Origin: Linnemannia hyalina | Lineage: Eukaryota; Mortierellomycota; Mortierellomycetes; Mortierellales; Mortierellaceae | Assembly: GCA_019671135.1 (NCBI GenBank) | Contig: JAHRHY010000002.1 | Span: forward strand, 2,418,001-2,482,000 | Direction: 5' to 3' | DNA length: 64,000 nt | Shown here: piece by piece, positions 35,208 through 47,403 of the stretch | Layout of the letters: the number at the start of each line of letters is the position of its first letter | Numbering within the stretch: position 1 is the first letter of the stretch | Notes under the pieces: generated by a model | Database searches by the model: none | The model's input: the letters and a program-made list of their open reading frames with translations, nothing else | Told to the model about the DNA's origin: nothing | Translations under genes and position numbers: made by a program

Positions 35208-38200
35208 TCAGTAAGGAGAGTATTGCTGCTTGCGGCCGTCATCGCTCCCGCCGTCAGAATCATAGCGTCCGTTTCGTCCACCACGGCCACCGGTGTCACT
35301 TCCACTTCCAGCGTCGTCGCGATAGCGGTCCCGGTCTCGCTCACGCTCACGCTCACGGTCGCGGTCGCGATCTCCATAGTCGCGTTCTCTATCTCGGTCC
35401 TCTGACGATCGCTTCTTGTGCTTCTTGTGCTTGCGGCTCTTCTTGTGTTTCTTGTGCTCGCGGTGCTCACGGTGCTCCCGATGTTCGCGGGAATCCCGAT
35501 GGCTTCCGCTGTTGTCGTCAGAAATCGAGCCCTCTCTTCTACGACGCTTGTGGCTGCTGCTGCTATGCTCTCCATCATCGTCTTCGTCGGCCGATCCTGC
35601 GCCATTATTCTCGCGCTCGCGCTCCCGTTTCTTCTTTCGTCCAGAGTCAGAATCGTATCGCGATGAGGATCCTCCCAGGTGCAGACGAATGCCAGTGCTG
35701 CCACTGCTGGATGGGTGATACTTGTGCTCGCGTCGGGTTGAGGTCGAGGACGACGCATATTCCTCAGAGTACGATCCTTCTTTCTTTCGGTGCCGGCGGC
35801 TGCTGCTGCTCATCTCCCCATCATCGTCATCACCTCCCGAAGCAGCGCGATGGTCGCGCTCGCGCTTCTTTCTTCGTCCCGAATCAGAGTCGTAGCGCGA
35901 GCCGGATGCTGGCGCCATCAGCTGAGGTGGTTGCAGACGGATAGGTTGAATGATGGATGAAGGCGACTTGGACGCGTCATCGTCATCGTCGTCGGGGTCC
36001 GAGAGGTCGCTGCCGCTGGAAAGGTCGTGTCGGGAATGCTTGCTGCCTCCACTGCCTCCGCCGCTCTTGTGCTGAGGCTGATGCTTAGGCGGCGCCAAAG
36101 AAGCCATAAAGGTTGCAGCAGCGCTGTTGCTGGCAGGGGTCGAGTTTGCAGATGCAGAGCCTCCGTGCTTGCTATGACCGCTCGACGACGACGTGGCTCC
36201 CGCAGTTGTCACCTTGCGAAGCGGAGTGGGTGCTGGAGTCGAGGAGCCACGGCGGTTGCTATTACTGTTGTGGTGGGGAGATGAGGGAGACGACGACGGG
36301 GGGATGTAGGCTGGGGCCATCTTGGCTGCTGCTGCCGCCGACTTGGATTTCGAGCTCGAGCCGGCTGATCCTGGTGTTCCCGACTTCTTGACAGCTGACG
36401 ACGTTGGCGTTGGTGAGGAATCAGTCTTGGGCTTAGATGAAGACGACGAAGAGGCATGACTCGGCGACGCCCCGATATTCGAGACAGCAGACTTGGGGTT
36501 GTTCAGGCCTTCCTTCTTGAGCATATTCTCCCACGTCTTCTTGAGTCTCGTTCCCATTGCCGCCACAAGATCCCCAGGGTGTGCATTGAAAGTAGCACAA
36601 TTCGAGAAGACCAGCCTGACGTCTAGGATGACCTCCTCCCCAGAGCTGTATTCGCCCGCAATCAGCTTCTTCTCGATCGTCCCAAAGTCCATGGGGCGCT
36701 TGATAATGTCGAAATAAGTGGGGATTCCGAGGGCAATCGGGTCGACGGGGACGGCAAATGCACCAAAGTCCACGTTGGCCTTGAGACGTTGGATGATCTT
36801 GAGATGACCATTCAGCTCCTCCGTGATGCCCGCCTTGGCTTTGGATGCCGCAGATGCACCAGCCACCGGGCTTCCAGTCGATGCAGCCGTCGCCGAAGTT
36901 GAGGTTGGATAGAGTCGATGAAGCTCCTTCTTGGCGTTCTCGACCTCCTTGTTGATAATTGTAACAATTATCAAACCTCCCTGCGAGATAGGGTGATCCA
37001 GCCCATTGAAGTTGACACAATTCTGGGTAACCAATCGAATGTCGTCCGCAAAAGCATCCATGCTCGGGTACTGGCCAGCCTTTACCTTCTTGCCAATTGT
37101 TGAGTAGTCCATTGGGTTCTTGATCAGCAAGGGGTAGTTGGGCAAGTTCATCGCTTTCCAGTCGACCTATAATGAGATATATAATAGAAAGTGTCAGTAT
37201 GTCATGTTTATGGGTGAGCAAATATGTGACAATAGCAGGCAAAGACGACTTACGGGATGGAGGAAAGGTCCAGCATGCTTGTGATTAGTTGCCTTCTTCA
37301 AGATCCTGTCCATGTGCTTCTGAAGGACATCTTGGGGTGGCTCAACGACCTTCTCTGCCACCTTGACGGGCTTTGGCTTGGGTGTGGATGAAGGTCGTCG
37401 GGCTGCGGCTGCGGCAGGTTGGGTGGTTTCCTTGACAGGCGTCTTGGACTCATCCTCTACCTTCCCAACCTTACTCTTGGGCTTTGAGCTGGCGGAGGTG
37501 CTGGTGGTGGTAGCCGTTGCAGAGGTCGCCTTGCTGGTAGGAGCGGTGTGGGCTTGGCTTGTGTCGTTTCCGGTGGCCGCTTGATTTCCAAAGGTGTTCT
37601 CCCAGTCTCTGTTTACCACCTCCTCCAGCAGATCCGCCTGGTCGACCACAAAGCATCCTCTGGGGTTGAACTTGCGACAATTGGATATGACAAGGTCGAG
37701 GTCATCCTTGATCTCGCGGATATTCCTGTACCGCTTCTCATCAACCTTGCGCTCGATCGTACCGAGATCCATGGGCGACGTGATGATCTTGGGGTAAAGC
37801 GGGATTCCTTGCAAGATAGGATCGACGGGATCCTTAAACTCTGAAGCACATGGAGCGTTCTTGACTCTGACAAGGAGTCGCTTGGCCTTTGCCATGTCGG
37901 CTGCCTTGTTCGCCGAGTTGTTGCTGCTGCTGCTGCCGCTGCTCTGGCTCTTAGAGGACGACGAGGATGCAGCACCTGCAGGGCCAGCATTCGTCGGAAC
38001 AGGTTTGTCCTTTTGGTGAATCGAAGACGTTGGGGCGACGGATGATGACGACGAAGGACCCAATGGCACGGAAGGAGGAGTATAGACGGGAACCGGGGGT
38101 TTGGGTGTAGATGGCTTGCTTGCCTTTGGTAAGGGAGTTGTAGAAGCAGACAACGCAGATCGTGCGTTGGCTTCGCTCGATGAAAGTAGTGGCTTGGAAG

Positions 38201-41200
38201 CTGTCGCACGAGGCTGGGATGGAGGGTAGTTCGACGACATGGATGTTGCCATGGGCGTGGAAGAACTGGTTGAAGATGATGATCCCTTGGGGGTCTCCAC
38301 GATGGTGATGTTGAGCTCGGGAACCTTGACTCCAGCATCCTCCATGACTTCCGTCCACTCGCTATCGAAGAGTTCCTCCATCTCCTGGCCCTGCGTGTAC
38401 ACGAAGCTTCCAACTTGGTTGAACAAGAAGCAGTTTGTCATCATCAAACGAAAGTCTGCCTCAAAAGTCTGCAACGTGTGATATTGACCACCTTCAAGCT
38501 TGGCCTTCATGGTCTTCAAATCCATAGGGTGCTTGACCACATCCGGATAATTAGGAATGTTCTCCGCGATTGGATCCACAGGCGCACGAAAGTGGAGTGA
38601 ACAATGCCTGCTACCCAACTTGCGCAGTACCTTCATGCATTGTCGGATATGATCCTTTGGCATGATTTGGACGACAGGCTGGGTTGGCACAGGGATCCTA
38701 TCGACGGCAGGGATTGCCGCAACCTCCTTGGGCTGAGACACCGGAGGCTTGGGCTTGGGCTCAGCCTTCTTGGCCGGCGGTTTTGTTGCAGCTGGCTTCG
38801 GTTCCACGACCTGCTTGGGGATGGTCGGCGAAGTCATCGGCTCCTCCTTGATGCGAGATGCCGGCGAAAGGGACACAGCGATATCCACCTTGGGCGCCGG
38901 AACAACCGGTATAGGTTTAGCAACTTGTGGCACAGGGGCTAGATTAGTAAAATAACAGACGAGTCAAGTTTGTTAGTTCGTTCAAGGCAAGTATATATAA
39001 CGCGCTGGTCCCCGTCTTAACGAAATCACGCAAACCGAGACATACGCGGGATATATGCTGGAGCAGCCGTGAGCTTTGGCTTCGGCGCCTTGGGCGCCTT
39101 GGTTGTCTCTGGCTTGGACTTGGGTGCCTTGGGTGTAGGCGCGGGTGTAGGCGCGGGTGCTGGCGTTGGCATGGGAACGACTGCCGGCACCATTGTGGTA
39201 GACACAGGGACCTGCACTTGCTCTCGCGATTGCTGCATCATGGGAGACGAGGCTACTGCAGCGAGCAGCTCGGGTGCCATAGCCGGAATAGGGACTGATG
39301 CTGTTGTGCCATTCGCCCTAGGGAGAGCGCTGGAGCCCGATGGTATGACGTGCACCGGCGTTGCTGAAGGTCTGGTGGGGTTGCTTGTGGTGTATGTAGG
39401 CAACGGAACTGGTGCTTGCTCATAGACCGGACTAGAATCTCTTATCGCAATGTCGTCGTTAGTCGACAAACGGAACTTGAGCTTGGGGATGATTGACTCT
39501 CCTGGAGGGTACAGGACGTCGCAGAATAGAAGTAAATACTTCAAGATACGATGCTCCAGGTATGGGTAGCTCGTCAAAATCCTCCAGATTTCCCTCCGAA
39601 GCACAGGTTGGACGCCGTACTGCCTCCTAACAATGTCCAATGCCGGAAGAGCTGGCTTGTCACCCGACTGCCCTGACTTTTGTCCTGAGCTTCCGTCCTC
39701 TTCAAAAAGACTGTCATGAAGCTCCCGGTGGCCCTCGAGGCCATCACGTGCCATGAATATCCCCAAAATCTCGGCAAGACCCTGAGCAACGTGGAATCGG
39801 ATAAACGGTGATGGATCCTGCTCGATGACGTTACAGATGTACTCGGAGGCCTTGTAGTTGTCGAGAGCACCGAGCAAGAGGAGCGAGTCGAAAGAAGACA
39901 GTCGGACATCCGTAAAGTTGCCGAATCTGGTGTGCATCATGTACATCTTAAGATCTCGGGGGATGACTCCCGCAAGCATGAGTCGGGCGGTGGCCTGGAG
40001 ACAGCTTACAGTCACCGTATTGTGATAGGTCGGGATCAGGTAGTCAAGGGTACGGTATCGGTCAATCTCGCGCACTGCCTGCTCCAGAACTTCCTTACCC
40101 TGTGGATCATCCGCATGCTCAAACGTCTCGTCCTCATCGTCGTCTATCCCGCTGCGACCGCGCGTGAAGTCAGGGAGCAACGAGTGTCCCAAAGCTGACA
40201 CCAACGTACTGACGTAGTAGTTGTCTGAGTATACATTGCCAGTGTTGTCGTTGAAGCGGAGGAGGTCGAGCAAGAATTGCCGCACTTTGAGAGGGCAGTA
40301 TCCCCTCTCGTCCCTGATGTTAGAAAGTGCGATTGGGATAGCCTAGCGTGTACAAAACGTAAAACCGTTAGTAAAAGTAATGGACAGAACGCAACAAAAA
40401 ACAATGATCATTGACTACATTGAAAGCAAATGGCTCACCTTTTGCAAGTAATACTCGGCCAGACTGCTAAAGTCATTAGGCTTAGGCATGCAGGGGATGG
40501 TGGCGTCGGACAAACGGAACGTGGTGACGTGTGTTGGTGGGTAACAGTACTTGTGCTGGAACGTCTTGGTCAGATGCAGCAGACCAACCCAATCCGTCTG
40601 TGGGATTGCACACCGGGCAATTGCATAGGCAGCCTCCATTCGTACGCGGAAGAAGCAACGCGTGTCCAGCAAGGTCTTCAAAAGCGATGTCGACGCCGCA
40701 GGAGATGGCAATGAGCCCAAAGCCAGGATGGCCTCGTATTGGGCGACCACATCTCGATCCTTCTGAAGCTGAGCGGCCCACATAAAGTCGGGTTGCTCGA
40801 AGCGAAGCTGACACAGCCATTCAAACTCGGCGTCCAGTCGGATCCACTCGAACGTTGCACTGACAGCCCCTGTCTCGTCACCTTGGCCCCATTCGACAAC
40901 CTGCCATTCGTCCTTCTCCTTATCGTCTTCCCAGAGTCCAGCCCCGAATCCAAGCGACTCGAGACCATCCTCAATATCGCCACCTTCCTCGGCCTCACGG
41001 GCTGCTTGGGCTGCTGCTGCCTGCTTCATCTGGAATCGCTTGGTGTTTCGTCGAATACGCTTGTACTTAGTGTTGAACTGCACCTCGAAGCGCTTTCCTG
41101 CGTCCTGAATATCCAACACGTGCTCGTAGGGTGTACCGTCGGCCTCATGAATACGGGCTGTCATCGTTCCTGTGAATAGCGTTGGAGGAGGATGGTCGCT

Positions 41201-43671
41201 GTTCATGGCCGCGCGACCTCTCTCCGTCCCCTGGCCATTTGTTGACGATTGTCGCATGTTGATCTCGACGACCATCTTTTTCCGGTTGAAGTGATAGGAA
41301 AAGTAAAAGATAGGGCAGCCACTGTTGTAGATCCATTGGTCCGCGAATCCCTTCGTCTCCAGTCCGCTGACCTTCCGACATGTTTTCACGAACCAGTGGG
41401 TGCCGATAGCGTTATGCGTCAATTCTCCGCTCATAACCGAGACCAAAATCTTGGGGATGACACGAGACAAGCCGCGGGAGGTACCGCCCTTGGACATTCG
41501 TTTATCGAGCATGTGAAGCACCAACGGCGCCTTCAGTCCAATGAAATCCAGGTCATCCTGATCGATCGGGTAGGCGATGTTGGGATTGTAAAGTGGCGGC
41601 CGATCCTTGTCGATGACACAACAGCGTTCAATGTCCTTCTTCATCCTGAACCGATACTCGTTGTTGCCAAACATTTTCTTGAGAAACAGCGAGGAGACAA
41701 AGTTCGTCAGGCCGACAATAATCCAGATGTCGGGCCAGGACTTGGGGACAATGTAGATGCCGAACCACTGTTGAGCCAAGGCCTGCGTGAGCAGCTTCCG
41801 TGTCTCGTACACTTGGTCGATAATGTCCTCTGGATGGAGAAGCGACGTGCTGCAGATAGCCATGGATGCAGAAGTAAACGTCGGGGCCCAGGCATCCTCC
41901 ACAAACACCATCTTGAACGAGGCAAATGGATATGATCCGATCTCGTGCATGAAAAATTCCATCGCCTTGACCATGAATGCGCAGGTGTGGCGGAGTTCAG
42001 CAGCCCGTCCAGGTGGACAGAAGGCAAACATATCGGGTATTGACCCACGGATCTGCGCTGCTGTTGGCTTTTCTGGAGCATCGTCCTGATCGTCATCGTC
42101 TCTCTCGCCAGTCTCAGTGTCATCTCCTTGCTCCTGGATAGCATAGTCCTGGGGTCGCAACTTGATCACCTCGAAAACTCCGGCGACAAAGGATATCGAA
42201 GCGGCCGGAGTCGGGACCGGTATGCTGTAGTGAAAGATGGTCTTTGTCTGCACGGAGGGGTGTCTGGTTTGTTGTAAGAGATCGCCACTGCAAATGACCT
42301 GCACTTTTTCGTCATCTTCGTAATCGTCCGGGGACCAGCCCTCGATATCCTCATCCAGATCCTCCTCTGGTGCGAATGATGGCACGATAAAATCGATGTC
42401 CCATGTGCATCTCTCTGACAGACGATCCAAGCAAGGGAGCCACAGCCTGGTGGCGCCCGGTAATGGCTGGTTGATGGTATATACAGAATGCGCCCGCTAT
42501 TTGTGTCAAAGAAGAAAACCAGTTAGCACCAATAATACTCACTTCTGCGACCGTCAGTTTGACAATTCGTAATGGTTGAAGACATGACTTACGTTGGGTG
42601 CATTGATTGGATCAGGTCCGACAAAGAAGACGCCTGCAGTTGGGTTCTCAAGCTTGAAGACAATTCGAACAATCAATGTCGCAAAGTTGACTCCGGAACT
42701 GAGAACTGGCGCAGCAGCTGGCGTTTGAGGTGTTGATGGCTCTGGCGTGGCTGTTTCTATTATTTGTCATAGCAAACACACATGTCAGGACAAGGTACTT
42801 TAAACGTCTCCATGTCCAAATACATTTGAAAATCCAGAGTGCAACTTACCCCTAACAGTGTCGACAACGTTGGATGCTCTGTTGATGGTGTCCTCGTCCA
42901 TCTATTGAAGAGTCAAATGCGGAGAAAATTATTAGCCCTCGCTCGTTGAGCTAAATCCTGATTTAATATCACTGTTGTACCTGTGGTGATGCTTACCAAG
43001 CTGGGGATAATCATTCCTTTGGGGATCGCAATCGCCAGTTCTCCTTCGTCGTCCTCTGCAGTTGCCACGGACCAGCGACGCTTCAGATCCGGATGGTTGT
43101 TGACTGAGCCCTCCTTGAGCAGGTCGAGTGATTCCCTGACAGAGTCCTGGTAGGAGAAGTTGCACGGCACATTGTTGATCGACACCGACGTGACAGCTAC
43201 GAATAACAAGAAGTAACGCTTACTTGTTAGTCATTTTACACACCCTGACCACATCGATACATACAAGCAACGTAAAGGTAATACCCTCCATGAGATTATG
43301 TACCACTCTGTCGACAGTTAATGTGCAACACCGTTAAGTCCTCTATCAAAGGCAGGATGTACAGCTCGGTGCAACCCTAATAACGTACAACAGACACGAC
43401 AATCGACGGTTAATATTAGGGCGTCTTTAGGGTTGCATTGAAAGTGGATAAAATGTAGAAGGATGGTCCATACCATGAGGGTTTGGTTGCAAAAGTCCAC
43501 ATCAACTGCAACCTTCTGGTGACTTGTATAAGGTCAAGAACATGAAAGAAAAAGGTCCGTTAGACAAGAGTGCTCTCTTTCGTTTCATTCCTTCGTCCAC
43601 AACACCTTACAAAGTCAGGGAGTGGGCACTTATAATGTGTATGGCTTCCGGTTGATTTCATTCTTCTGCAT
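35208..43671 (-). CDS. TAF2: TFIID subunit TAF2 with four C-terminal bromodomains, 2525 aa, ten exons
   Basis: Exons: 43671-43634, 43525-43474, 43376-43304, 43196-42997, 42901-42850, 42756-42593, 42496-40439, 40342-39046, 38938-37254 and 37166-35208; phases agree throughout. Residues ~10-1150 are the M1-aminopeptidase-like TAF2 body (YTLSHQKVAVDV, TELYILPLIEDLTVLHINCR, GLTNFVSSLFLKKMFG); the HEXXH site reads QALAQ, so it is not a peptidase. A Pro/Ala/Lys linker leads to bromodomains at ~1407-1511, 1661-1763, 1848-1955 and 1989-2088. Each has PMD and an NCxxFN motif with the acetyl-lysine-binding Asn. A Ser-rich tail ends in DSDSGRKKRER repeats and Arg/Asp/His-rich runs. Intron 1 (43526-43633) reads only as AT-AC. 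The family nucleates transcription by RNA polymerase II. Human TAF2 is about 1,200 residues. Confidence 0.92.
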
Positions 43672-44265
43672 CTTGAAAGCCGCTTAACCCAAAAAGCCAA
43701 CAAACTCTCGGCAGGTGCTGCTCTCTGTGTTGTGCGCCTGGATGGGAGCAGTTCCGTGATGGCGAGAAGAGACAGTGCTTCGCGATAGTGTGTGTATGAT
43801 GCGTGGGGCGTTGATGTCGGAGCAAGCAGAGCAACAGTCGACAGCTTCGAGGCGCTTTGTCGTATGTCCCCCCGTTGAGGAAAGGAAACGTGAAGCGAGA
43901 GTTGGTTGGTGGCTAGCGGTTGTTGGAGATTGGAGCCTTGTATTTTTCGTGCCTGAATGGACGCGTATAGGCCGTGAGGATGAAGGAGAGGGTACGTGTG
44001 TATCTAACAATTGAGGAGAGGCGTGTTCGAGTAGGAAAACAAAGGGATGTCTGTGATGTAAGGAAAGGGAGCAGAGAAAAGGGCGTTGGTTTCGGTGCAG
44101 TTGCGTGTGGAGGCATGGAGACACGCCTTATATATGATTAGATGTGGCTTGGTTCTTACACGTGACATAAACAGTGCCTCTTATTCCTGCGCACTTTTTT
44201 CTTTTATTGACCACGCCTCCTCCTCTCTCCTCCCTTACACCCACTCACTCCTCTTGCATTCCACC
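43672..44265. promoter_or_regulatory. Bidirectional promoter region, TAF2 / methionine aminopeptidase
   Basis: 594 bp separate the two start codons. No third gene fits. TATATATGA lies near 44130-44140 and a CT-rich leader precedes the aminopeptidase start (CCACCATGG). Confidence 0.55.
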
Positions 44266-45880
44266 ATGGCAACATCATCAGAACAGCTCTGCCAGGGACT
44301 CAACTGCTCGAAGCCCGCCGCTCTCCAGTGCCCTACTTGCCTCAAGCTCGGCATTCCCAACTCCTTCTTCTGCTCACAGTCATGCTTCAAGGACAACTGG
44401 GTATGCGCCCTTTACAAACCGGACAGCAAACAACCTTCTTGCCAACAAGATATAAATCTAGCCTAGACCAGCACCTCTAATCTCCGCCTCGATTTTGCTT
44501 CACCTTTTGAACTCTTCCAGGGTACCCACAAGGCTATTCACAAGATTGCCGCCATGGCCAATGGCCCCGCTGGTGGTACGCTATCCTGCCTGCAACGACA
44601 TGAACTGCTCTCTCAAATCACATTTGCGGTCACGGACCTAAGAGAACCAGGAGAGAAAGTTGACTGAGATTAATTTTTTGCTACCAATCTTATTAGAGCA
44701 AGGTGGATCTGACCCATGGCCTGGTTACAAGTACTCTGGAACCTTGAGACCCGTTTACCCCTTGTCGCCTCGCCGCGCTGTTCCCGATCACATCCAGAAG
44801 CCCGACTACGCCGAGACTGGCATTCCCCTGTCGGAGCAAAACATCCGCAGCTCATCCGTCATTGAGGCTCTCCCTAAGGAGGATATCGACATCTTGCGCA
44901 AAGTCTGCAAGGTACATACTCCAAGCCTTTTGCAATTAATAATTACAGGACCATTAGTCAACAAACTCTGACGACAGGACTTGGACAATGGATGCCTAAG
45001 GAACTGGGAGTATTCATTCAGGACAAAGGTGTGTGAAATATCCCACTGAACAATTACTCTTTGTTTGGAATTAGATCGCTCGTGAGGTTATTGACATTGG
45101 AGTGGCTGCTGTCAAGGTCGGTGTCACCACGGACGAGATTGATCGCATTATTCACGAGGCAACAATTGAGCGCGGCGGATACCCATCTCCTTTGAACTAC
45201 AACGGATTCAAGAAGTCTTGTTGCACATCGGTCAATGAGGTCATTTGCCACGGAATCCCTGATATGCGCCCCCTCAAGGATGGAGATATTGTTAACTTGG
45301 ATGTCACTGTCTACAAGGATGGCTTCCACTCTGATTTGAATGAAACTGTCCCCGTCGGCAACGTCGATGCCAACGGCTTGCGCCTCATCAAGAACGCTAG
45401 AGAGTGCATGGAGAAGGCCATCGCCATGGGTACATCTTTTGCTCCTGCTTGTTACTGTTGACGGTTCGCCGATCTCTTGTCCGTTGGCCCACAAATTCTT
45501 CTGACACCGATCACTTTCAATTTTAATTCTCGTCGCTTTTAGTCAAGCCCGGTGCTTTGTACAGAGATTTGGGTAACGTTATTGAGAAGCACGCCAAGAC
45601 CGAAGGATTCCAGGTCGTCAAGACATACTGCGGCCACGGCGTCCACAGACTTTTCCATTGCGCTCCTAACATTCCTCACTATGCCCGTAACAAGGCCATT
45701 GGTGTCATGAAGGTCGGACACGTTTTCACAATCGAGCCCATGATCAACGAGGGAACCTGGAAGGACGAGATGTGGCCCGATAGCTGGACTGCCGTCACTC
45801 TGGACGGAAAGCGCTCGGCCCAGTTTGAACAGACCATGGTCGTCACCGAGACTGGTGTCGAAATTCTTACCGCCCGCTAA
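44266..45880 (+). CDS. MAP1: Methionine aminopeptidase type 1, 365 aa
   Basis: Exons: 44266-44400, 44521-44575, 44697-44911, 45075-45429 and 45543-45880. It removes the initiator Met from nascent proteins at the ribosome. The N-terminal zinc-finger region ([34 protein letters not shown]) is the ribosome-associated C6H2 module of eukaryotic MetAP1. The pita-bread catalytic domain shows [29 protein letters not shown] (metal-binding Asp residues), [28 protein letters not shown] and [13 protein letters not shown] (metal-binding His and Glu residues). All five metal ligands are present. Length is normal. It is divergent from TAF2. The start context ACCATGG is strong. Confidence 0.96.
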
Positions 45881-47120
45881 GGAACAAGAAACCCCTTCAA
45901 CCTCCTTCGCTCCATCGCTTCCTCCTCCCTCGTTTCATCCGTATGATGCTTATCCGCCTCACCTTTACACCCATTGGAAAGTGCATTCCCAAAAAAATTA
46001 AACCATAGAATACAAACCACATTAAAATTGGCTAGAAACAAGAAGAAGCCCGTGTCTTCTGACTGAGGTGGCCGGATTGGGCGTACTTGAGTCAGCCTTC
46101 TCAAAAGAAATGACAGGAAAAGGATGTGGCGACTCGAACAAACAGAGCGTAAAGTCTGTGCGCGAAGATGCATGCACCCATTGCGGCCATAGTCTCTCCA
46201 AGTCAGAGTTGCATGGATGCGATAATGTGTGAAAAGATAAGACATTAGGTGATCAACGCGTCACCAACAAATTTCGCCAATCGACGCGTTTTTCACGCTT
46301 GTACCTGGTTCCTGGGCTACCGAGCAAGACCTCATATGTTTTAACGAACAAATATGAAACAAATAACAGTGAGAAAAAAGAGTGAGAAGGGTCAGCTCCC
46401 CATTCTGCGAAGTGAAGCTTTGCTGTTTGGAACTTCACCTTTAGCTAGGAGCCTTTTCTCGTTACACATGAAGACCGATTCACCTTTTATTCTTGGAACG
46501 CAAAAAAGTCGTCATAGGTCAAGCCGACTTGCAAATGTAACACCAAGGACAGCTCCTTTCGATCGTTACAACCGTCAATTACACCTATCTTTCCGCCTCC
46601 TTCTCAATCCTTCATTCTCCTTGCTCTACTGTTTTACGCATCCAAGAATGTCTCAACCCCATAGCAAAATAAAAATGAACACGGCTGCTCATGACCAATG
46701 CAGGAAAGGAAAGAGACAAACGCCAGCAATAGCCTTGTTGATGGCATCAAAAGCGATCGATTTACTCACTTCGGTGACGTAATTCTCGCGCCCATTGTCC
46801 TGTTTCCCACGCCTGTTTCATCACTACATTTATACCACACTCATCGTCGTCCTTCTCTTCCCTTTTTTATCATTCTCTTCCTCTTTGCTGTCCCTTACTC
46901 TCTCCATCACCTCTCTTTGTCTTTATTTATCGCTTCATCCTTCTCTTCTTACTTCTTACACACATACGCACATCTCTACTCTCTCTCTCTCTCTGTCAGC
47001 CCTTTTTTTGCTACTCTTATATTAAGGTTTTTCTCTCACTCACTCACTCTCTCCCATTCACCCTAAAGTCAAGGCAAGTTCTATCGTTCATTATGCACTA
47101 CTCAATCAACTATGTGGACA
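45881..47120. other. Intergenic, CT-rich in its right half
   Basis: No gene is supported in this ~1.2 kb. From ~46800 to 47060 the plus strand is leader-like CT-rich sequence ending in CACTCACTCACTCTCTCCC, but no coding region follows it; instead the tandem repeat begins. This may be a promoter whose gene has been lost or disrupted. Confidence 0.45.
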
Positions 47121-47291
47121 AATTGCAGTCGCGGCTCCCTGAGCTGCACATGGATTTAGTTCGCGGTCCATCAGCCAAGCTGGCTGTGTCTATATAGTCG
47201 AATTTAGTAACTTCATTTTGTTGTAATTGCAGTCACGGCTCCATGAGCTGCACACAGATTTAGTTCGCGGTCTGCCAGCCAGGCTGACTGT
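47121..47291. repeat. 67-bp direct repeat, two copies
   Basis: Copies at 47121-47187 and 47225-47291, 104 bp apart, share AATTGCAGTC, GGCTCC, GAGCTGCACA and GATTTAGTTCGCGGT. They differ at roughly nine positions, mostly transitions. Each ends in a short imperfect palindrome around CAGCCAGGCTG. Origin is unknown; a satellite fragment or part of a decayed element is possible. Confidence 0.75.
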
Positions 47292-47403
47292 AACAACCCT
47301 ATCCGCATCAAAGCTGTTTCTTTTAAATATGAATTTTACTGACGGAAGATTCACTTTTTAAGTTTTCAATGGAAATACTAGTTTCATCTCGAGCAAAGCC
47401 AGA

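Noticed and set aside
36958..36990. Possible tiny intron in bromodomain 3 around SQGGLIIVTIIN
   Set aside because: The frame is open and the segment has no convincing donor-acceptor pair; an atypical loop is simpler.
43526..43633. U12-type classification of the AT-AC introns
   Set aside because: The branch-like TTCTTGAC is suggestive, but both donors are ATAAGT and lack the highly conserved ATATCCTT of U12 introns.
47121..47291. CRISPR-like array
   Set aside because: Only two imperfect 67-bp copies, in a eukaryotic genome; no short identical repeats with unique spacers occur anywhere in the window.
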